Positions 59,251 to 64,000 of a DNA stretch of 64,000 bases are shown here, piece by piece. Position numbers and translations under genes: made by a program. Positions within the stretch are counted from its first letter, which is position 1. Each line of letters starts with the position of its first letter. The notes under the pieces are model-generated. The model searched no databases, was not told the DNA's origin, and saw only the letters and a list, made by a program, of their open reading frames with translations. Source of the DNA: JAWLHU01 sp049324875 (GTDB lineage: Bacteria; Bacillota; Sulfobacillia; Symbiobacteriales; Symbiobacteriaceae); NCBI GenBank assembly GCA_049324875.1, contig JBMONC010000057.1:17238-81237 (forward strand). Direction: 5' to 3'.

Positions 59251-60161
59251 GGCCTCCCCACCTTCTCCAGCATCCTGCGGATGGGGTCGTAAGAGGACTC
59301 GGGCGGAACCACAAACCGGTCGATGCGCAGCACTTCCAGAATGTCGGCGCCCTCGGGCGTCTGATGGAGCTCAAGGAAGATCGTCTGAAGCTCCTGGCGG
59401 GTCTTTTCGTCCAGCCCGGGGCCCACCACCACCGGCGGCGTACCGATGGGCTCGGACCGCTGAATCACCCGCACCTTGTCCTTCAGGCTGGGGTCCCGCA
59501 GCACCATGGCATCGTAGACCAGGTGGTCCACAGCAGCCCCGTCCACCAGTCCATCCGCTACCGCCAGAATCGCCCGGTCGTGGCTGTAGGTGTAGAACTG
59601 CTTGCGGAAGAAATCGGCGGTCTTCTCACCCTCCTGCGAGACCCAGTAGACCGGCACAAGGCGACCGGTGGTGGAGAGCGGGTCGGTGAAGGCGAAGACG
59701 CCCCCTTTCAGATCGGCCATGCTCTTCGCCGTGGAGGTGGCAGGGACGATCAGATAGGAGTAGTAGAGGGCCTTCCCCTCGACCTCGGGAGCGGCCAGCA
59801 GCTTCATGCCGAAGTTGGCCTGCCCGTCCACATAGGCCCAGGTGCAGATGAAGGCCAGATCGACCTCCCCCGTCCGCACCAACTCGTTGACCTCCGCATA
59901 GGTCGACCGCTGCACGAGACGGATGGGACGGCCCAGGCGTGTGCCCAGGTAGTCCAGGAGCTCCCGATAGCTTGCGAGGGTCTCCTTGGGGGAGATGACC
60001 GCGGCAATGGCCACCCTCAGTGGCACTCCAGGCTTCTCGTCCGGCTCGGTGGGCAGCAGCTTCGTCTCGGACAGGTCGATGGGCGTGGGCGCCGGCAGGG
60101 CCGCAGAGCAGCCGGCCAGCATCAGCAGCATGAGGCACAGGGCGAGGAAGCGCGCTGTCAT
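59247..60161 (-). CDS. PhnD-like substrate-binding lipoprotein, sensory component
   Basis: The 304-residue lipoprotein (lipobox MLAGC, Cys18) belongs to the PhnD/PBP-like family: VPLRVAIAAVISPKETLASY, RSTYAEVNELVRTGEVDLAF, Thr/Ser-rich SLIVPATSTAKSMADLKGG-type hinge and FTDPLSTTGRL. No transporter genes are linked; instead it overlaps a histidine kinase gene, as in the three-component AioX-AioS-AioR type systems. Cys106 in FICTWAYV stands where typical PhnD proteins have a Gly-rich ligand loop, so it may bind a thiophilic ligand. ATG 60161 has GGAGG 7 bases upstream. Confidence 0.88.
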   Translation of the reverse strand: MTARFLALCLMLLMLAGCSAALPAPTPIDLSETKLLPTEPDEKPGVPLRVAIAAVISPKETLASYRELLDYLGTRLGRPIRLVQRSTYAEVNELVRTGEVDLAFICTWAYVDGQANFGMKLLAAPEVEGKALYYSYLIVPATSTAKSMADLKGGVFAFTDPLSTTGRLVPVYWVSQEGEKTADFFRKQFYTYSHDRAILAVADGLVDGAAVDHLVYDAMVLRDPSLKDKVRVIQRSEPIGTPPVVVGPGLDEKTRQELQTIFLELHQTPEGADILEVLRIDRFVVPPESSYDPIRRMLEKVGRP

Positions 60162-60278
60162 CCCACCACCTCCGGGCGGTCTGGTACCTCCATTGTGCCG
60201 CGGGTGGAGGCGGTCGCCTATCCTCCGAAAGGGCCGGAAAAGTCCGAATGGCCCTCTGCCAACGCCGCTACTTGTGGT

Positions 60279-60292
60279 ACGGTTCACCGTAG
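60279..60292 (-). promoter_or_regulatory. Palindromic TACGGT-N2-ACCGTA site upstream of the sensor operon
   Basis: A 14-bp inverted repeat with a 2-base centre lies 118 bases before the PhnD-like gene. A half-site-like TACAGTGA occurs upstream of the molybdoenzyme gene (minus strand, near 56574). It could be a binding site for the NarL-type regulator; this is a guess from position and symmetry. Confidence 0.45.
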
Positions 60293-60315
60293 TGGGGTAA
60301 ACGGCGAAATCGAGC

Positions 60316-60340
60316 AGGCCGCAGGGTCACCCTACGGCCT
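60316..60340 (-). ncRNA. Group II intron domain VI-like hairpin
   Basis: AGGCCGTAGGGT and the complementary ACCCTGCGGCCT-type arm form a 12-pair stem with one G-U and a minimal loop, directly after domain V. No bulged branch-point A is obvious, consistent with decay. Confidence 0.6.
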
Positions 60341-60346
60341 CTCACA

Positions 60347-60377
60347 ACACCGGACCTGCGGGTCACGCATCCGGTGT
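60347..60377 (-). ncRNA. Group II intron domain V-like hairpin, catalytic triad lost
   Basis: The minus-strand RNA has an 8-bp lower helix (ACACCGGA with UCCGGUGU), a 2-base 3' bulge (GG) and a 4-bp upper helix (UGCG with CGCA) capped by 5 bases. This is the domain V architecture. The position of the conserved AGC triad reads CAC, so the ribozyme should be dead. Confidence 0.7.
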
Positions 60378-60402
60378 GTCGTCAAGCACTCCGAGTCGAT
60401 TC

Positions 60403-60612
60403 CTAGCCTTCCTCCAGAGCCCTTGGGCTCGCCTTTGTCCCGCCTGCATCCCTGCCCCATCTCGGGCGGGGCTGCTTCAGCACCAGGCGTCTTGGTTCAC
60501 GGTAGCGGGTCTGTCCCCGCGTCCGCTTCCAGAGGCACATCCGCAGGCGGCGCCTTCTCCATTCATCCATCTTTGCAGATACACTGGGCGTCTCAGCGGC
60601 GGAACGTTGCAG
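60403..60612 (-). pseudogene. C-terminal fragment of group II intron reverse transcriptase/maturase
   Basis: One minus-strand frame reads AAETPSVSAKMDEW, then RRRRLRMCLWKR and TRYREPRRLVL before degenerating and ending at TAG (60405-60403). This is the conserved C-terminal thumb/X-domain tail of intron-encoded proteins (typically AxTPSVxxxLDxWIRRRLRMCxWKQWK). The reverse-transcriptase domains are missing, so it is a remnant. Confidence 0.72.
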
Positions 60613-60636
60613 ACTACTTGTGGCGAGGGTCCCCCC

Positions 60637-61206
60637 TTATTTGAGCAACGGGCATCCGCAACGATGACAGCGATCTTCGTGGATGTCATGCAAGAAGCCG
60701 CAGGCGTTGCAGAAGATGATGCTATCTCGGGACTTGTCCTCTTTTTCATAGGAATTGAGACCGCCATGGTGCCGTACCCGGTCGCCGATGGCCCAGTAAC
60801 TGAAGACTGTATCATCGTTTTCCGCCGTGATCCGGTGGATTCTGCCGTCGTCGCTGCGAACGAAGACGGCATAGATAAGGTAATCCTCCCAGTAGTAATC
60901 GTTATTGCCGGTCTCCCGCCTGCGCCGCTTCTGCTCGATTCGCTTATCGACGACGCGGCCATCCCAGGTCCGGCTTCTGTTCCGACCGATGATCTGGAAC
61001 AGGGCGATCACCATGAACATACCGCCGATGCCGAGACCGATGAAGAGCGACTCCGGATTCCCCATCTCCGATCCGTCCATCTCGCCTGCGACGAAAAAAC
61101 CAATGACTGCCGCCACCGCCAGGCCCACGGAAAAGATCGCCGCCCAGCGGTTCGAGTTTTTCACGTACCGGGCGAACGCCGGGTCACTGATACGGTCCGA
61201 GAACAT
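60637..61206 (-). CDS. Membrane protein with C-terminal zinc ribbon
   Basis: The 189-residue protein has two membrane helices (about 20-42 and 55-75), a charged cytoplasmic region with an unusual Lys/Arg cluster (RIEQKRRRRE), a beta-rich segment (YLIYAVFVRSDDGRIHRITAEN) and a C-terminal zinc ribbon CNAC...CHRC. Its local GC is lower than that of its neighbours. ATG 61206 follows AAGGAG by 8 bases and overlaps the end of the upstream hydrolase gene by 23 bases. No family is recognised. It is the last gene of a four-gene operon, with the intron remnant immediately downstream. Confidence 0.7.
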   Translation of the reverse strand: MFSDRISDPAFARYVKNSNRWAAIFSVGLAVAAVIGFFVAGEMDGSEMGNPESLFIGLGIGGMFMVIALFQIIGRNRSRTWDGRVVDKRIEQKRRRRETGNNDYYWEDYLIYAVFVRSDDGRIHRITAENDDTVFSYWAIGDRVRHHGGLNSYEKEDKSRDSIIFCNACGFLHDIHEDRCHRCGCPLLK

Positions 61207-62146
61207 GCGAGTCACTCCTTGCAGCCGTCAAGTGCTGAGCCAGAAAGCCAAGAATCCGTTCAGCGTACCGCTCCGGGTCCGCCTCAAAGCTGTGAGTATG
61301 TCGGGCTCCAAGCACCAACCAGAGTTCGGACCCCTGCAAGGCCGCCTGAAGCTTCTGGCTCTCCGTGAACGGGATCACCCGGTCATCGGTCCCGTGGATG
61401 AAGAGCACCGGACGCCCGGCCAGCCGGGGGAGCGCAGCCAACGGCGCCACCCCGCTCGGGTCGATGCCGCTGAGAAGGCGATAGACCAAAAGGGCGTATG
61501 CAGCATATCCCTGTGGCAAATGGAGCCGCTCCGTCACTTGCCCCGCAAGATAGGAGTTAAGGTTGGTGAAGGCGGAGTCCGAAACGATGACGCTGATCGC
61601 AGGCTCCTCTGCGGCAGCCAGGAGCGTGGCGACCGCCCCGATACTGAAGCCCACAACACCGATTCGCCTCGCCCCCCGCTGACGGGCGAAGTCGACGGCC
61701 CCTGCCACATCGCCCTGCTCATGGGCGCCAAGCGTAACCCGTGCTCCCTGGCTCTGCCCATGGCCCCGCAGATCGAAGAGGAGGACGTTGTACCCTTCAC
61801 GGATCAGCGCACCGGCCAGGGGCAGCCCCCTGCCATGGATCAGCCGGTCGTTCACCCAGCCATGCACCAGGATCACGGTACGGTCCCCGCTGGAGCCGGG
61901 GAGATACCAGCCCCGCAGGAGGGTGCCGTCGGTTCGGCTGGAAAAGCTGACTTCTTCGAAGGTGAGCCCGCTTTCGACCGGGCTCCTTTGCAGCGGACGG
62001 ACAGGCGGGTGGATCAGCAGCAGGGAGAGTGGCACGGGGGCGAGCAGGAGGAGGAGCAGCAGGACCGGGATGGCCCGGACTCCCACCAGCGTCCATGATG
62101 GAACGCCTCTGAGAGAGCCGCTCAGGGCACGCCTTGCCCGAATCAT
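61184..62146 (-). CDS. Membrane-anchored alpha/beta hydrolase
   Basis: The 320-residue protein has one N-terminal membrane helix (about 25-48, Leu-rich) and an alpha/beta-hydrolase domain: ILVHGWVNDR, LLFDLRGHGQS, nucleophile elbow VVGFSIGAVA (Ser in GFSIG), acid Asp in HGTDDRVIPF and catalytic His near GARHTHSF. This resembles the YqkD/YfhR-type anchored hydrolases of Firmicutes, whose substrates are unknown. The ATG overlaps the stop of the preceding gene by 4 bases (ATGA), so the two are translationally coupled. Confidence 0.85.
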   Translation of the reverse strand: MIRARRALSGSLRGVPSWTLVGVRAIPVLLLLLLLAPVPLSLLLIHPPVRPLQRSPVESGLTFEEVSFSSRTDGTLLRGWYLPGSSGDRTVILVHGWVNDRLIHGRGLPLAGALIREGYNVLLFDLRGHGQSQGARVTLGAHEQGDVAGAVDFARQRGARRIGVVGFSIGAVATLLAAAEEPAISVIVSDSAFTNLNSYLAGQVTERLHLPQGYAAYALLVYRLLSGIDPSGVAPLAALPRLAGRPVLFIHGTDDRVIPFTESQKLQAALQGSELWLVLGARHTHSFEADPERYAERILGFLAQHLTAARSDSHVLGPYQ

Positions 62147-62772
62147 GCCTTCCAGCCCTGCACGGAGCGGGCCAGCGGGGCGAAGAGCAGGCCAACTCCG
62201 GCCCCGACCAGATTGGCCAGCAGATCCTGGAGATTGTTGTCGTAACCCCCTACCTCCGGCAGGTAGGCAATCTTGGTGCCCAGGTACTCCAAAACCTCGA
62301 CGATGGCGCAGATCCCCATGACCGCCAGCAGGATCAGCAGCAACTGAAACCCACGCCCATCTACCCCCGCCAGCCCAGGCCAGATTCTCCGCAGCCCCAG
62401 TACACCCACGAGTGCGAAGTAGCCATGAACAAACTTGTCGAAGCGGAAGGCCTGGCTGAACCATACCGGTCCCGCCATCCCCGGCACAAGGTTGAGGTCG
62501 TAGAGACGGGTCCCGCCTACGAAGATGCTGCCCCCAGCCAGATGGAGCAGGACGGCCACCTGCAGGAGCAGAAGCACCCAGGTCGGAATGGGTACCCGCC
62601 GGGCCAGCAGCCAAGCGGTGAACATGCCCGCAGCCTGGAGCAGCACCAGCAGGACGTAAATGTAGAACTCCAGGTTTCGCCAGCGGTAACCGATCAGGAT
62701 GACCCCGCTCCAGAGCACGAAGTTGCCGAGCATGAGGCGGTCAAAGCCGGTCAGGTGTGCGAGGCGGCCCAC
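62143..62772 (-). CDS. Polytopic membrane protein, DUF2238/VanZ-like
   Basis: The 209-residue protein has about six hydrophobic helices and conserved polar motifs DKFVHGYFAL, IVEVLEYLGT and YDNNLQDLLANLVGA. The D-K-x-x-H and D-x-x-x-N pattern with a Glu in helix 5 is the signature of the VanZ/YjdF-like (DUF2238) membrane family, of unknown function and often near membrane hydrolases. The GTG start follows a GGGGGGAG site. It lies between an unknown anchored protein and the alpha/beta hydrolase. Confidence 0.78.
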   Translation of the reverse strand: MGRLAHLTGFDRLMLGNFVLWSGVILIGYRWRNLEFYIYVLLVLLQAAGMFTAWLLARRVPIPTWVLLLLQVAVLLHLAGGSIFVGGTRLYDLNLVPGMAGPVWFSQAFRFDKFVHGYFALVGVLGLRRIWPGLAGVDGRGFQLLLILLAVMGICAIVEVLEYLGTKIAYLPEVGGYDNNLQDLLANLVGAGVGLLFAPLARSVQGWKA

Positions 62773-62785
62773 TTCTTCTCCCCCC

Positions 62786-63553
62786 TTATGGCTTCACGGC
62801 CACGCGGGTGAACGACTCCGGGAAGGTCCCCTTGAAGTGAAGCCGCCCTTCTTCATAGCGAAGCGACTCCACCGTGAATCCGTTGATCCCGGCCGCCCGA
62901 TCGTTGATGAAGTTGGTAAAATGGCGCTGGTTCTCCTGGCTGAGGACCGACGCCGGAACCGCCACACGCCCCACCTCCAACCGTTCGATCTCGGCAGTAA
63001 ACCGCGAGGGACCCACCGGTTCGAGCCGGCCTTTCAGATAGATCGGCACCTGCTCCGGCAGTTTGTCTGGCAACTGGCTCAGAATTCCCGCGGGAACCTG
63101 TTCCCATGGGATGTTCCGGGTGACCAGGCTGAGGGATGCCTCCATCGTGCCATCCTCATGGACCTTTAGCTGCACATCGGAAAGGGGCCACCATGAGACA
63201 TGGTTGAAGGTGAGCAATGCGGACAGCTCACTCTCGGTCAGGGCCTGGTCCACCTTCATCTTCCCCTGATAGGACTTCCGAAAGGAACCGGGGAGGGTCG
63301 CTGTGGGCTGATTCTGGAGGGTGAAGCCGATCCGCTTCAGGACGGCAGCAAACTCCTGCTCCGTAGGCCGCACCCCCAGGTCCCGTGGCCTGTCGGCTCC
63401 CACCACCTTCGAAAGCCCTGGAACGAGGCCGGTCCGGCCAAGGAGGAAGAGCACAGCCAAGAGCAGGACCAGCAGGGTCAGGCCCGCGAGGCGCATGAAG
63501 GTGAGGCCTTTCCGCCTCGGACCCCTGTTCGTGGGCGTACCGGGTTCAGTCAT
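62786..63553 (-). CDS. Single-pass membrane protein, unknown function
   Basis: The 255-residue protein has a short basic cytoplasmic start (PTNRGPRRKG), one membrane helix (about 21-40, LAGLTLLVLLLAVLFLLG) and a roughly 210-residue extracellular domain. That domain contains alternating beta and helix segments, including LSALLTFNHVSWWPLSDVQL, and ends in FTRVAVKP. I see no cysteines or catalytic motifs. It is the first gene of the four-gene operon (start after GGAGG at 63553). The topology suggests a cell-surface or sensory role, which is inference. Confidence 0.7.
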   Translation of the reverse strand: MTEPGTPTNRGPRRKGLTFMRLAGLTLLVLLLAVLFLLGRTGLVPGLSKVVGADRPRDLGVRPTEQEFAAVLKRIGFTLQNQPTATLPGSFRKSYQGKMKVDQALTESELSALLTFNHVSWWPLSDVQLKVHEDGTMEASLSLVTRNIPWEQVPAGILSQLPDKLPEQVPIYLKGRLEPVGPSRFTAEIERLEVGRVAVPASVLSQENQRHFTNFINDRAAGINGFTVESLRYEEGRLHFKGTFPESFTRVAVKP

Positions 63554-63716
63554 GAGAACAACCTCCGTTCAACGTGTGTTCGTTCCGTGGAACCCCTCTA
63601 AGTGCTCCAGCCCTGCCACCCAAGGGCGTTCACAGACGGGCAGGGATCCCTCTCTGTTCATAGAAACATGTGTATATCAGTGCAATAGGACGCAACGTGC
63701 TGAAAGGGTGCTGCAG

Positions 63717-64000
63717 ATGTTCTCAGCGGGTCACCGAACACCGCCAGAGGCGGGCCGATCCGGCGTGCAAACCGGACTCGCCCTCGGCGCCCTCTTCGGC
63801 TGGATTCTTTCCTTCCCCCTCTTCGGGCCGCTGCTCTTCCACGGTGCGGGTGAGACAGCTCCTAGCCTGGGGGTTCTTTTTCTCTTCAGCCACGGGGCAG
63901 GTCTGCTCACCCTGCACCTCCTGCCACCAGCGCTCGGACTTAGCCAGGCCGGTGTGAAGGCAGTCGGAGGGGTGCTCACACTGGTCACCCTCCTCTTTCC
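63717..64000 (+). CDS. Membrane protein, N-terminal part (runs off the window)
   Basis: A plus-strand frame opens at ATG 63717, 6 bases after AAAGGGTG, and stays open to the last base (94 codons plus two bases). After a short polar start (MFSAGHRTPPEAGRS) it encodes at least three hydrophobic segments (LALGALFGWILSFPLFGPLL, LGVLFLFSHGAGLLTLHLLP and VGGVLTLVTLLF). It is therefore a polytopic membrane protein. The family cannot be judged from this piece. It is divergent from the four-gene operon; both promoters must lie in 63554-63716. Confidence 0.65.
   Translation, partial: MFSAGHRTPPEAGRSGVQTGLALGALFGWILSFPLFGPLLFHGAGETAPSLGVLFLFSHGAGLLTLHLLPPALGLSQAGVKAVGGVLTLVTLLF

Larger units (their letters stand above)
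60305..60612 (-). mobile_element. Degenerate 3' end of a group II intron
   Basis: This stretch between the sensor operon and the next gene is a decayed intron tail on the minus strand. It contains a maturase C-terminal fragment (60612-60403), then a domain-V-like hairpin (60377-60347) and a domain-VI-like hairpin (60340-60316), in the order expected for the 3' end of a group II intron. The 5' part and most of the maturase are absent. It accounts for the lack of functional genes between 60162 and 60636. Confidence 0.75.

Noticed and set aside
60376..61368. Plus-strand 330-codon frame across the intron remnant and zinc-ribbon gene
   Set aside because: It runs antisense through two unrelated features and has no homology-like pattern.
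1..64000. tRNA, rRNA, riboswitch or CRISPR elements
   Set aside because: I looked for cloverleaf-like, rRNA-like and repeat-spacer patterns in the intergenic stretches and found none I could support.

Overview
The window is a high-GC chromosomal segment with dense, operon-packed genes, short intergenic gaps and strong GGAGG-type ribosome binding sites, and a notable number of GTG and TTG starts. The gene content (PTS with fructose IIBC, DeoR and LacI regulators, MscL with a C-terminal zinc ribbon, YojF/BshB2, lipoprotein-anchored transport components, NarL/LuxR regulators) points to a Firmicute-type bacterium. The combination of that repertoire with very high GC, an aldehyde:ferredoxin oxidoreductase and molybdoenzyme respiration fits a Symbiobacterium-like Clostridia lineage. 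That assignment is inference from content, not a database match. I saw no tRNA, rRNA or CRISPR array.

Layout. 1-5.7 kb: a cell-surface protein with five carboxypeptidase-regulatory-like repeats (cut by the left edge), a lipoprotein adaptor and an RND pump. 5.9-9.5 kb: two half-ABC exporters that look like a heterodimer with one degenerate ATP site. 9.6-11.1 kb: a YCF48-like lipoprotein and a small membrane protein. 11.3-17.0 kb (minus strand): a complete fructose PTS operon (DeoR regulator, 1-phosphofructokinase, IIA, IIBC, HPr, Enzyme I) behind a promoter studded with 10-bp-phased GTGCTC repeats. 17.1-17.8 kb: a B3/B4-domain protein. 17.8-23.9 kb (minus): an alpha-glucan or oligosaccharide uptake operon (two permeases, binding protein, GH15 enzyme, LacI regulator) with two palindromic operators. 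24-31.9 kb: S41 peptidase, AOR-MoaD operon, alpha/beta hydrolase, copper-amine-oxidase-like domain protein, mscL, yojF-bshB2 and a tandem-fused tautomerase. 32-37 kb (plus): a HerA-like ATPase, SfsA nuclease and PF09818-type ABC ATPase cluster.

37-41.3 kb (minus): an ECF sigma factor, a nitrilase-like protein and a large LuxR (LAL/MalT-type) regulator. A 100-N assembly gap lies in the nitrilase-like gene and is flanked by an exact 127-bp duplication, so the two contigs simply overlap. 41.5-44 kb: cutC and an MhqO/MhqD-like dioxygenase-esterase pair. 44.2-48 kb (minus): an oligopeptide ABC importer (two permeases and binding protein, no ATPases). 48.2-51.5 kb: glnS, a P-loop-kinase remnant and an unknown protein with palindromic upstream sites.

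51.8-60.2 kb (minus) is the most interesting unit. It holds a Tat-exported molybdopterin oxidoreductase of the Psr/Phs/Ttr/Arr type with its four-cluster FeS subunit, NrfD anchor and TorD chaperone. Immediately upstream lies a three-gene sensor: a PhnD-like lipoprotein with a cysteine in the likely ligand loop, a GAF histidine kinase carrying a C-x2-H-x3-H-x-C motif, and a NarL-type regulator. Together they look like an oxyanion-sensing and respiring system (arsenic or sulfur oxyanions are the leading guesses). A degenerate group II intron 3' end (maturase C-terminus plus domains V and VI) sits just upstream of it. 60.6-63.6 kb (minus) is a four-gene operon of membrane proteins and a hydrolase, and a membrane protein runs off the right edge.
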